From NCBI GenBank assembly GCA_019747155.1, contig JAIERD010000380.1, positions 1 through 32,443 on the forward strand: a stretch of 32,443 nucleotides of DNA, in the 5' to 3' direction. The stretch's first letter is position 1. Each line of letters opens with the position of its first letter. The DNA comes from Pseudomonadaceae bacterium (lineage in GTDB: Bacteria; Pseudomonadota; Gammaproteobacteria; Pseudomonadales; Pseudomonadaceae). The position numbers and the translations under genes are program-made. Under the pieces are notes generated by a model. It did no database searches. It saw only the letters and a list, made by a program, of their open reading frames with translations, and had not been told where the DNA came from. Positions 12,197-19,877 of the stretch are shown one piece after another.

Positions 12197-14602
12197 ATGA
12201 GCTCCAATACCGCGTCGGATAATAAAAAAGGCATTCAAATAAAAACCAAGCTGCGCCTTACCTTGGCGCTTTCATCGCTTGGGCTGGCGTTTATGTGTGC
12301 GCTAGGCATCATCGGTATGAACCGCGCCCTGACCACCATCACCTACCTGGGCGAAACCAAGCTGCAGGCGGCTCTTAACGTAGGTCAAATGCAGGGATCG
12401 CTGCTCAAGCTCGGCGGCATCAACAAAGCGGTTTTGGAATATAAGGACGTTTCTGGCGAGTACCGTTTGTTCGAGGGCCTTAAAGCCGACCGAGACGACG
12501 TTCTGCTGGATCTGAAAGAAGCTTGGGCACGCTACGAAAAACTACCCAAAGATGAAGAGGAACAGCAGCTCTGGGCGTCCTTGGTCGATAGTTCAAAACT
12601 CTGGGAAAAAGCTGACAAAAAACTCGACGCGCCACTCGTCGAACTGTCCGTACGCCACGATAAGGCAACCCATGAAAAATTAATGTTTCAGTACGAAGGT
12701 TTTCTGCGCGATATTAAAACCGGCGAAACATACATGACCGATGGCGTCTCGGGTCTGTATCGCTACTTGAGCGAGGCCAGCGTAAAAGCTTCCAATGATG
12801 CGATTGCAACTGTTGAACAGTCGAAGAAACAAATGATTGGTCTGGCGGCGGGGATTATTTTCTTCTCGCTGTTGTTCGGCATTTTGATGTCTCGCTCTAT
12901 CCATAAACCCCTCACCCGAATGATTGAGGCGATTGGTGATATTGAGAAAAACGACGACTTTAGTCGCCGTGTAGAGGTGCAAACCCACGACGAAATTGGC
13001 GTCACCATCGTGGCCTTTAACGGCATGATCGCCAAGATTGAGGCCAGTTCAGCTCAGCTACGGCAAAAAACCAATGATATTCAAACCATGCTGCAGAACA
13101 TGCCGCAGGGGATTCTCACCATCATTGATGGTGGCTTGATCCACTCCGAATATTCGGCCTATCTGGAAACCATCCTCGAAACCAAGCAGATCGCGGGTCG
13201 CGAAGTGATGGACTTGCTGTTCGCTAACTCCAATCTGGGCGCCGATACGCTCTCGCAGGTTGAGGCCGTTGGCGGCGCCTGCATCGGCGAAGACATCATG
13301 AACTTCGAGTTCAACTCGCATCTGATGGTCACTGAGTTCGAGAAGACCATGGCCGATGGTCGAGTTAAAAGCCTTGAGCTGAGTTGGTCGGCGATCACCG
13401 ATGACAACGAGATGATCGTCAGCTTGATGCTCTGCGTGCGGGATGTCACCGAGCTGCGCAAATTGGCGGCCGAGGCTGGTGAGCAGAAGCGCGAGCTGGA
13501 AATCATTGGTGAGATTCTGGCGGTCAATCAAGAGAAGTTTCACGAATTCATCTCCGGCTCCACCCAGTTTGTCGAAGAGAATCAGGCGCTTATCAAGAGC
13601 ACCGACACGCTGAAAACCGATGTTATTTCCCAGTTGTTCCGCAACATGCACACCATCAAAGGCAATGCGCGGACCTATGCGCTGCAGCATCTCACCAACG
13701 TGGTGCATGAGGCGGAGCAGACCTACGACGACCTTCGGCAAAACCCAGAGCTTGAATGGAACCAGGCCGCCTTGCTTGAGCAGCTGCAGTCAGTCGCTGA
13801 TTTGTTGGCCAAGTACGAGAAGATCAACGAGGTTACCTTGGGCCGTAAAGGGCCTGGTCGGCGTGGCAGTGTCGAGCGCTACCTGATGGTGGATAAAGAG
13901 CACATCCACGAGACCTTGCAGCAACTTGAATCGGCCAATATGTCGAGCATGCATGACTTGGTTGAGGCGCATAAAGCAGTGCGCCGCACACTGCGACTGC
14001 TGGGTACCGAGCACATCGGCGAGACCTTGGATGGGGTGTTTGAGTCTTTGCCATCGCTGGCGGCTGAACTGGGTAAAGAGGCTCCAGTCATTACCATAGA
14101 AGAACATGGCTATGTAGTACGTGGCCAGGTCAGCGGCATACTAAAAAACGTATTTATGCACCTGATTCGTAACTCTATGGACCACGGTTTGGAAACCGCA
14201 GAGGTGCGCACGGCTAAGGGTAAATCTGCCGCCGGCAATATCAAACTTGAGCTGGGCAACGAGGGCGGGCAGTTCACTCTGCGCCTTGGTGATGATGGCA
14301 AAGGTTTGGCCTTGGGGCGTATTCGGCGCATCGCGCTGGAAAAGAACATGCTGGCCAATGGCGAGCAAAGCAGCGACGAAGAAGTAGCCAAGGTAATCTT
14401 CGAGGCGGGCTTCTCAACTGCCGAGTCGGTGACTGAAGTTTCCGGGCGTGGCGTTGGCATGGACGCGGTTAAGGATTTTGTGGCCCGTGAAGGCGGCAGC
14501 ATTCGCTTTGAGTTCGTCGATAATGCCGAGGGGGCAGACTTCCGTCAGTTCCAAACTGTCGTCAGCTTGCCAGACAAGTTCGCGGTACATATCGAAAGCT
14601 AG
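12197..14602 (+). CDS. Transmembrane CheA-like hybrid: sensor-HAMP-PAS-like-Hpt-HATPase histidine kinase
   Basis: The protein has 801 residues. TM1 (about 20-42) and TM2 (about 212-232, IGLAAGIIFFSLLFGILMS) bracket a helical periplasmic region of about 170 residues resembling a four-helix-bundle sensor. HAMP (about 233-285) and a PAS-like region (about 290-425) follow. The Hpt (P1-like) domain is at about 440-540, with phosphorylatable His485 in FRNMHTIKGNART. The CheA-type ATPase is at about 640-795, with N box HLIRNSMDHG (656-665), G1 DDGKGL and G2 GRGVGMD. The usual CheA C-terminal CheW-like P5 domain is absent; the protein stops right after the ATPase domain. It thus works as a self-contained membrane sensor that would phosphorylate His485 and then the CheY-like Asp53. 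The ATG follows GTGAGG. Confidence 0.88.
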   Translation: MSSNTASDNKKGIQIKTKLRLTLALSSLGLAFMCALGIIGMNRALTTITYLGETKLQAALNVGQMQGSLLKLGGINKAVLEYKDVSGEYRLFEGLKADRDDVLLDLKEAWARYEKLPKDEEEQQLWASLVDSSKLWEKADKKLDAPLVELSVRHDKATHEKLMFQYEGFLRDIKTGETYMTDGVSGLYRYLSEASVKASNDAIATVEQSKKQMIGLAAGIIFFSLLFGILMSRSIHKPLTRMIEAIGDIEKNDDFSRRVEVQTHDEIGVTIVAFNGMIAKIEASSAQLRQKTNDIQTMLQNMPQGILTIIDGGLIHSEYSAYLETILETKQIAGREVMDLLFANSNLGADTLSQVEAVGGACIGEDIMNFEFNSHLMVTEFEKTMADGRVKSLELSWSAITDDNEMIVSLMLCVRDVTELRKLAAEAGEQKRELEIIGEILAVNQEKFHEFISGSTQFVEENQALIKSTDTLKTDVISQLFRNMHTIKGNARTYALQHLTNVVHEAEQTYDDLRQNPELEWNQAALLEQLQSVADLLAKYEKINEVTLGRKGPGRRGSVERYLMVDKEHIHETLQQLESANMSSMHDLVEAHKAVRRTLRLLGTEHIGETLDGVFESLPSLAAELGKEAPVITIEEHGYVVRGQVSGILKNVFMHLIRNSMDHGLETAEVRTAKGKSAAGNIKLELGNEGGQFTLRLGDDGKGLALGRIRRIALEKNMLANGEQSSDEEVAKVIFEAGFSTAESVTEVSGRGVGMDAVKDFVAREGGSIRFEFVDNAEGADFRQFQTVVSLPDKFAVHIES

Positions 14603-14678
14603 TCGCGAACGGGAGCCAGCCCGCAATGGGTTGGTTCCAAGACCAGTTTCTAAATCCTAAGCAAACCCTCTTCGAAGT

Positions 14679-14710
14679 GAAATGCCGCCAGTTTTAGCTG
14701 GCGGTATTTC
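14679..14710. terminator. Hairpin between the convergent kinase and PP2C-kinase genes
   Basis: ATGCCGCCAG-TTTTAG-CTGGCGGTAT is a 10-bp, wobble-containing stem flanked by AAA/TTT. It fills the convergent gap and overlaps the first base of the minus-strand stop. It is likely a bidirectional terminator, although its T tracts are short. Confidence 0.65.
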
Positions 14711-16379
14711 AGCCGCGCATCAACACGATCAGCAACAACAAATTCAACAGCAGCGAGAACAGGGCCAGACCACGCCAAACCTTTAATGGCTCGCGTTCAA
14801 GCAAGGGCCTTGGGCGGCTGCTGATGGCTTCACGTTCGCCGCGCTCAATTACCAGTAAACATTCTTCGGCGGTTTCAAAACGCTCCTCGGGGTTGGCGGC
14901 GACGGCTCGATTCAAGCATTCATCCAGCCACCAAGGTAGGTCGGGACGGTAGCGGCTGGCGGCTGTAGGTGTGCCGAAACGCGGATGCTGAAAGGCTTCA
15001 ATTTCTCCATATGGATAATGTCCGGTGAGCAGGTAATACAGCGTCACGCCGACCGCATAAAGGTCTTGGCGGGCACTGGGGGCTGCGCCGGCAAAGCCTT
15101 CCGGGGCTATGTAGCTTGGCGTGCCGGGCAGGGCATGGGCTTCGTCGCGTGACAGACCTGGGCAATAGGCCAGGCCGAGGTCCAGCACGCGCAACTCGCC
15201 ATCTTCGCCCCATAGGAGGTTTTCGGGCTTGATGTCGCGATGCAAAATATTGCGCCGGTGCAGCATGCCGACGGCGCGCAGCAAGCGCGGTGCCAGCTCA
15301 AGCCATTGTGGCAGGCCCAGTGGACCGCTCTGACGAAACTGTTCGGCAAGGGTCTGACCGTTGTACTCACGTTGCACGTAATACAGGTGCTGGCGTTGTG
15401 GCAGTGGATGGGCTTCGGGAAAGTAACGCCCGGCCACGCGCTTAAGAAACCACTCTTCTTGCAGTAATGCCGGTCCGGCAAATTCATCGGCATGCCGGTT
15501 GGCCGGTAAGGTTTTTAGCAGCCAGTTCCGGTCTTGCGTGTCGCGCACGCGGTACATGACGGATTGGCGTGATTCGGCGACTAGCCCCTCGACTGTCCAG
15601 CCTTCAAAGCTTTGTCCTGCGCGCAACTTCGGCGGTAAGGGCCAGTGTCCCAGTTGCGCCAGGGTATCGGCCAGCGCGCTTTGCGGCAGGCTGTCGATTC
15701 TTACCAGCATGGCGCTGGCATTGTCTTGGCTGCCGGCCAGGTGGGCGGCGCAAACCAGCGCCTGACAGGCGGCGTTGGGGTCGGGTTCGTCTTGCAGAAT
15801 CCGCTGCACGCCAAGATCGCCCAGCACCGCCCAGATACCATCGCAAACCAGCAAAAAGCTTTCCCCGACCCGCAGTTCACCTTCTAAATAATCGACCACC
15901 AGATGCTGATCGAGGCCCATCGCACGCTTGAGCACGTGCTGCATGCCCGGCTGCTCCCAAACATGCTCCTCGGTCAAGCGTTCGAGTACCCCGGCGTGCC
16001 AGCGATAGGCACGGCAATCGCCCACATGCGCCAGGGTGAAACGCCGGCCACGCAGTACCAGAGCGGTGAGGGTGGTGAGCAAGGGTTGGCCGCCGCCGTT
16101 GGCTTGCAGCCAGCGGTTGTGGGCGATCAAGAGGCGGTCAAGCGATTGCACCACCGCCCAGGTCTCGGGGGTGGCGTAATAATCCAGCGCCAGCGCCTGC
16201 AAGGTGGCTCGCGCTGCCAAGCCACCGTCGGCGCACTGGCTAACACCGTCGGCCAGGGCAAACAGGCTGCCCTTGCTGGCCGCTAAGGCGGCGGTGGGGG
16301 TGACTATGCGCAGTGCGTCCTGATTCTCAGCCCGAGGGCCGGTGGCAGTGGCTTCGCCAAAACTCAATTGCAGGCTCAT
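14709..16379 (-). CDS. PP2C-type phosphatase fused to a Ser/Thr protein kinase, C-terminal TM anchor
   Basis: The protein has 556 residues. The N-terminal PP2C domain (about 5-230) keeps the metal-binding acids in ADGVSQ (Asp44), HVGDCRAYRW (Asp121), CDGIW (Asp180) and SQDNASAML (Asp219). The kinase domain (about 260-515) has ATP-binding Lys289 (WLLKTLP), catalytic HRDIKPEN (380-387), DLGLA in place of DFG (400-404) and GTPSYIAPE. A single membrane helix at 536-553 anchors it with both enzymes in the cytoplasm. One chain can therefore add and remove phosphate on Ser/Thr. The same fusion sits beside nasA in P. aeruginosa (PA1782), suggesting a role in nitrate assimilation control; no substrate is known to me. 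The nasA gene upstream ends in a terminator at 16403-16434. Confidence 0.93.
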   Translation of the reverse strand: MSLQLSFGEATATGPRAENQDALRIVTPTAALAASKGSLFALADGVSQCADGGLAARATLQALALDYYATPETWAVVQSLDRLLIAHNRWLQANGGGQPLLTTLTALVLRGRRFTLAHVGDCRAYRWHAGVLERLTEEHVWEQPGMQHVLKRAMGLDQHLVVDYLEGELRVGESFLLVCDGIWAVLGDLGVQRILQDEPDPNAACQALVCAAHLAGSQDNASAMLVRIDSLPQSALADTLAQLGHWPLPPKLRAGQSFEGWTVEGLVAESRQSVMYRVRDTQDRNWLLKTLPANRHADEFAGPALLQEEWFLKRVAGRYFPEAHPLPQRQHLYYVQREYNGQTLAEQFRQSGPLGLPQWLELAPRLLRAVGMLHRRNILHRDIKPENLLWGEDGELRVLDLGLAYCPGLSRDEAHALPGTPSYIAPEGFAGAAPSARQDLYAVGVTLYYLLTGHYPYGEIEAFQHPRFGTPTAASRYRPDLPWWLDECLNRAVAANPEERFETAEECLLVIERGEREAISSRPRPLLEREPLKVWRGLALFSLLLNLLLLIVLMRG

Positions 16380-16402
16380 GCAGTGCTCTCACAACCAATA
16401 AC

Positions 16403-16434
16403 AAAAAGCCCGCGACGGCAGAACCGGCGCGGGC
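16403..16434 (-). terminator. nasA terminator
   Basis: On the minus strand GCCCGCG-N13-CGCGGGC is followed by five T residues. It lies 20 bases past the nasA stop and 24 bases before the PP2C-kinase start. Read-through could still feed that gene, which has no other clear promoter. Confidence 0.8.
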
Positions 16435-16453
16435 AACTTAGCTGCTGCTTAGG

Positions 16454-17665
16454 TTAGACACGGGCAGCGGTTGCGGCCGCCGAACCCCAAGTGGTTCTCC
16501 AGCGCAGCTTAACCCCATACAGACCCACCCAGGCCAGAATCCCCAGGCTGGCAAACATCCACAGGCCCAATTGGTAGTCGCCGGTGGATTGCTTAACCGC
16601 ACCGAGGCCGGCTGCCAACAGGAAGCCACCGATGCCGCCGGCCATGCCGATTAGGCCGGTCATTACGCCGATTTCTTTGCGAAAGCGCTGTGGTACCAGC
16701 TGGAATACTGCGCCGTTACCGGCGCCCAGGCAGAGCATGGCGACCACAAACAGGGCCAGGGCTGCGGCGGCGCTCGGCAAGTTAAAGCCAACGGCGCAGA
16801 TGCTCAGGGATGCCAGGGTGTAAACCACCAGCAGGCTGCGGATGCCGCCAATCCGGTCAGCTAGCGCGCCACCGAGTGGGCGCATCAGGCTGCCGGCAAA
16901 GACGCAAGCGGCGGTGTAGTAACCGGCTTTGACGGGATCGAAACCGTATTGGTCATGGAAGTAGCCGGGCAGGGTGCTGGCCAGACCGAGGAAACCACCG
17001 AAGGTCACGCTGTAGAAAAACATGAACCACCAGCTGTCACGGTCGCCGAGGGCTTTGAGGTAGTCGCTCATGGCCTTCACCGGTGGGCGGTTAGGGGCGT
17101 TGCGGGCCACGCTGGCAAAAATTACCAGGGTCAGGATCAGCGGTATAAGTGCCAGGCCGAACACGTTGTTCCAGCCGTATGCGGTGGCCAATGCCGGGGC
17201 AAATAGTGCGGCCAGCACGGTGCCGGAGTTACCGGCGCCAGCAATGCCCATGGCTTTGCCCTGGTGCTCAGGCGGATACCACTGCGAGGCCAAGGGCAGC
17301 GAAACGGCAAACGAGGCGCCGGCAAAGCCGAGGAATATCCCTAGCAACAGGGCTTGTTCATAGCTGTGGATGCCGAACTGCCAGGCGCAAAAGAGGGCGC
17401 TGATGACAATCACCTGGCCAATTAGGCCGGCAGTTTTTGGCGAGGTGCGGTCGGCCAAAATCCCCATCAGAAAGCGTAATACGGCGCCGGCTAAAATGGG
17501 CGTGGCCACCATCATGCTGCGTTGTTGGGTGGTGAGCTGCAGTGCTTCGGCGATCTGCACGCCCATAGGACCCAGTACATACCAGATCATGAAACTTAAA
17601 TCGAAATAGAGAAAAGCTGCGAACAGCGTAGGCGCGTGGCCGGCTTTCCAGAAACTTGTATTCAT
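16454..17665 (-). CDS. nasA: MFS nitrate/nitrite transporter NasA
   Basis: This inner-membrane permease imports nitrate for assimilation (NarK/NasA branch of the major facilitator superfamily). Start ATG 17665 gives MNTSFWKAGHAPTLFAAFLY and 403 residues, and has GAGGTG 5 bases upstream. The ORF-track start at 17881 would lie inside the attenuator leader and add 72 non-membrane residues. About 12 hydrophobic helices are visible. The NNP-family nitrate signatures appear as GNSGTVLAALFAPALA and LGAGNGAVFQLVPQRF, and the substrate-contacting arginine is probably in GAVLRFLMGILADRTSPK. It supplies nitrate to NasC and then NirBD and is under the same type of leader RNA control as nirB. Confidence 0.95.
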   Translation of the reverse strand: MNTSFWKAGHAPTLFAAFLYFDLSFMIWYVLGPMGVQIAEALQLTTQQRSMMVATPILAGAVLRFLMGILADRTSPKTAGLIGQVIVISALFCAWQFGIHSYEQALLLGIFLGFAGASFAVSLPLASQWYPPEHQGKAMGIAGAGNSGTVLAALFAPALATAYGWNNVFGLALIPLILTLVIFASVARNAPNRPPVKAMSDYLKALGDRDSWWFMFFYSVTFGGFLGLASTLPGYFHDQYGFDPVKAGYYTAACVFAGSLMRPLGGALADRIGGIRSLLVVYTLASLSICAVGFNLPSAAAALALFVVAMLCLGAGNGAVFQLVPQRFRKEIGVMTGLIGMAGGIGGFLLAAGLGAVKQSTGDYQLGLWMFASLGILAWVGLYGVKLRWRTTWGSAAATAARV

Positions 17666-17863
17666 CGAACACCTCATTGGCTCAAAAGGACCCAGCAGGA
17701 TTTGGCTGCAGCATGGTCGTGGACACGCTGAGCAAAATCCGCCGGGGTGGTCGCCCGCTTGTGGCGGACAACCCTGCGGCCAAGGCCGTAGTAAGGTTAG
17801 AGAGTTGTAAGCGGATGCCCGGATCACGGTCAGTCCACCGCCCCAATCGCTGGGGCCAAACGC
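17666..17863 (-). other. Long nasA 5' leader between attenuator and start codon
   Basis: About 200 bases separate the attenuator from the ATG, compared with 33 in nirB. The stretch stays open in the nasA frame and contains a hairpin, CCCCA-GCGAT-TGGGG (17841-17855). I see no membrane-like or recognisable peptide in it and treat it as untranslated. Confidence 0.5.
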
Positions 17864-17910
17864 AAAAAAGCGTCGCTGCACTGCCTGCTTAGAGCAGGAA
17901 TGCCGCGACG
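17864..17910 (-). terminator. Attenuator terminator in the nasA leader
   Basis: On the minus strand GCGTCGC pairs with GCGACGC, with an inner stem CCTGCT-CTA-AGCAGG, followed by six T residues. The 5' arm overlaps hexaloop hairpin 2 (17906-17919), making the structures mutually exclusive. Confidence 0.88.
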
Positions 17911-17944
17911 CCTTTGTCGTTATGGATAACCGCCTTTGGTTACC
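17906..17944 (-). promoter_or_regulatory. Dual-hexaloop ANTAR (NasT-type) antiterminator RNA, nasA leader
   Basis: On the minus strand, hairpin 1 is GGTAACC-AAAGGC-GGTTATC (17925-17944, 7 bp with one G-U) and hairpin 2 is CGAC-AAAGGC-GTCG (17906-17919), 5 bases apart. Both loops are AAAGGC, with A1 and G4 as ANTAR proteins require. Hairpin 2 shares the 12-mer GACAAAGGCGTC with the nirB leader, so one NasT probably controls both units. The terminator follows directly. Confidence 0.85.
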
Positions 17945-17958
17945 TTTGATTAGGTAAT

Positions 17959-17975
17959 AGCAAAAGCTGAGCCAA
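17959..17975 (-). promoter_or_regulatory. Sigma-54 promoter of nasA
   Basis: The minus strand reads TTGGCTCAGCTTTTGCT, with GG and GC separated by exactly 10 bases. The start would be near 17947, just before hexaloop hairpin 1. The upstream 17976-18084 contains no strong NtrC dyad, only weak GCCCC-N5-GGAGC. Confidence 0.78.
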
Positions 17976-18084
17976 GTTTTCTAATGACCGCAAATGGGCC
18001 TGTTAATGGGGGCTGTAATGACTTTGGCGGGCTAAAACAGGGCGCATCCTGGGGCGGCGCTCCGAGTTGGGGCGCGCTGCGGCC

Positions 18085-18528
18085 TCAGACTAGCCAATTG
18101 ACCTTGGCAAACTTGCCGGCGAACTCCGCGGGCATGCCAATCACCTTTAGCGACTGGTAGTTGAAGAATACAAAGCCGGACTTTGCCATGGCTACCAGCG
18201 TGCCATCGGCGGGGCGCGTGATGCGAAAGGTGATATCGCCACCGTACGGGTTGAAGTCCATGACGCCCACTTCAAACAGCAGTTGATCGCGGGCGTGGGC
18301 TTCGGCTTTATAGGTGGTGGCCAGGTCGGTGACGATAATGCCAATCCCGTCGGCGGCCGTTTCGGTGATGCCAAAGTCGAAGAAAAACAGCGCCCGCGCC
18401 TCGGAGATCATCGAAATCATCGAGTCATTGCCCAGGTGCTTGGCTGCGTTGATGTCGGTCACCCGCACCGTCAGCAGAGTGTTGAAACAGTACTGATCTT
18501 CTGGAAATTGCAGGGTCAAGCGGGCCAT
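18085..18528 (-). CDS. Hotdog-fold acyl-CoA thioesterase (4HBT/YbgC-like)
   Basis: The protein has 147 residues. The hotdog fold is recognised from VRVTDINAAKHLGNDSMISM (about 21-40), corresponding to the D-x3-HLxN active-site stretch of 4-hydroxybenzoyl-CoA thioesterase relatives, then the long hot-dog helix (ISEARALFFFDFGI) and strands ending in VAMAKSGFVFFNY. The start at 18528 is preferred over 18576 because AAAGGTG lies about 7 bases upstream. It follows the patatin-like gene by 71 bp on the same strand and is probably co-transcribed. A lipase that frees acyl groups next to a thioesterase suggests a lipid turnover pair. The acyl substrate cannot be read from the sequence. Confidence 0.8.
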   Translation of the reverse strand: MARLTLQFPEDQYCFNTLLTVRVTDINAAKHLGNDSMISMISEARALFFFDFGITETAADGIGIIVTDLATTYKAEAHARDQLLFEVGVMDFNPYGGDITFRITRPADGTLVAMAKSGFVFFNYQSLKVIGMPAEFAGKFAKVNWLV

Positions 18529-18599
18529 CACAACACCTTTGGCAAGCGCGGCGCCGCTAAGGGCACCGCCGATCAAGAATCGAGTTAGCAGGTCGTCTT

Positions 18600-19679
18600 T
18601 TAGAGCGCGAGCAGGCGCTCGGCGAGTTGCCCATTGTCTGCCAGTTGCAGAAATTCATCACCTAGCCTTTGGCTTTCGCCCATGGCGGTGCGCCAATAGC
18701 GCTCACGCCCAGCGTCATCACCCAGGTAGCGTTTAAAGTCGCTGCGATCTGGCAGCTTGCCATGGGGCAGACGCGCCAAATACTCACGCGAAGGCGCCAG
18801 TAGCAGCACATCCTGCATCCGCCCGGCATCGGCGCGCCGCCACGGCAGACTCTTGTCGAACCAGCCGGGTATCACCTGATCGGTAAAGTGCGGGTAGAGC
18901 ACCACGTCATCGCCCTTGAAGGGCAGGTCGAGGTGGTAGTCGAGCAAGCCGCCATCGCGATAAGTGCCGGCGCCAACTCCGGGTATATCGCGCACGCCTT
19001 GCATCACCATGGGAATCGAGCCAGAGGCCAGCAGCGCGTGCTTTAGATTACCGGCGTTTAAAGCGGCAAAGCGCGACGGGAAATCATGCAGGCTATGCAG
19101 CGGTGGGGCTTGGCGTGGGTCATGCACAATCAGCCGTTCAAAGTGTTTGGCGAGCCGGGCGCGGCTCAGCAGGTTGTTGCCAATGGCCGCCGACAAGCCG
19201 AGGCCCAGCCGGCCACGGTGATCCTCGGCCAGCAGGCCATGGCTTTTGACCAGCATGATATGCAAACGATAGTGGGCATTGTTCAATAGGTCGTGTGCCT
19301 GGCCGTCGAGCAAGTCATCGAGCATCACTCGGCAGCAATGGCTGATCTGCGCCATGCTCGCGTCTTTGCCGAAGCGTTGCGCGGTGTAGAGCTCGCCCAG
19401 GCGGCGAATCCCGGCGGCGGCATCGGGTAAACACGCGCTGGCAAAGCGCCAAGAGCCGATCGAGGCGCCAATCAACGCCCGCTCGCGGGGTGCTCGGGGC
19501 AGCCAATCGCCAAACAGGGCCAGATCCAGCCCCTGAATACCCAGTGCCTTTGGCCCGCCGGCGGCGCCCGGTAAAATACCCACATCGGCAGGCTTGAGGC
19601 CCTGTTGGCGAATGCGCAGCAGCGCGCGCTGGCCGGCTTTAAGGGTCAATGCGGGGAATTTAATCTGTATTGCCGTCAT
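18600..19679 (-). CDS. Patatin-like phospholipase
   Basis: The protein has 359 residues when started at 19679 (GGAGA six bases upstream); the ORF track adds METR. Patatin features are the glycine-rich oxyanion segment PGAAGGPKALGIQGLD (about 37-52), the nucleophile elbow GASIGSWR (Ser73) and the DGG motif YRDGGLLDYHL (Asp242), giving the Ser-Asp dyad. No signal peptide or membrane helix is seen, so the enzyme is probably cytoplasmic or peripheral. It is the first gene of a two-gene unit with the hotdog thioesterase, with a possible promoter in the 198-bp divergent gap (TATACT as -10 at 19704-19709, minus strand). The physiological lipid is unknown. Confidence 0.88.
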   Translation of the reverse strand: MTAIQIKFPALTLKAGQRALLRIRQQGLKPADVGILPGAAGGPKALGIQGLDLALFGDWLPRAPRERALIGASIGSWRFASACLPDAAAGIRRLGELYTAQRFGKDASMAQISHCCRVMLDDLLDGQAHDLLNNAHYRLHIMLVKSHGLLAEDHRGRLGLGLSAAIGNNLLSRARLAKHFERLIVHDPRQAPPLHSLHDFPSRFAALNAGNLKHALLASGSIPMVMQGVRDIPGVGAGTYRDGGLLDYHLDLPFKGDDVVLYPHFTDQVIPGWFDKSLPWRRADAGRMQDVLLLAPSREYLARLPHGKLPDRSDFKRYLGDDAGRERYWRTAMGESQRLGDEFLQLADNGQLAERLLAL

Positions 19680-19877
19680 GCGGGTCTCCATTGCCAGTGC
19701 GCCAGTATAAATACCTGGAAGCGCAGACCAAGCGACTTCACTGGCTGAATAACACCGCTACGCCTGAACTGGATGAGGCGGTTTGACTCATTTGGCGAGC
19801 CTTAAGGTTTTTTTAAGCTTTGCCCGCGATGATCGCCGCTACTGCTTCTACGCAGTGCATCCCATTAGGAGAAGAGC
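19680..19877. promoter_or_regulatory. Divergent promoter region, patatin unit / cytochrome b561
   Basis: The 198-bp gap between divergent genes must hold both promoters. On the minus strand, TTGGTC-N16-TATACT (-10 at 19704-19709) is a plausible sigma-70 promoter for the patatin gene. On the plus strand TTGACT (about 19785) lacks a good -10. AGCCTTAAGG-TTTTTTTAAGCTT is AT-rich with partial symmetry. AGGAG lies 7 bases before the b561 ATG. Confidence 0.35.

Noticed and set aside
13058-13741. 227-aa minus-strand ORF opposite the kinase gene
   Set aside because: Antisense shadow of the PAS-like and Hpt region; the plus-strand motifs are unambiguous.
17666-17881. 72-residue N-terminal extension of nasA in the ORF track
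   Set aside because: It would be translated from within the attenuator; the start at 17665 has a good ribosome binding site and the expected NasA N-terminus.
18040-18075. Possible NtrC enhancer for nasA (GCCCC-N5-GGAGC)
   Set aside because: Two mismatches to the core dyad in a GC-rich stretch; chance occurrence is likely.
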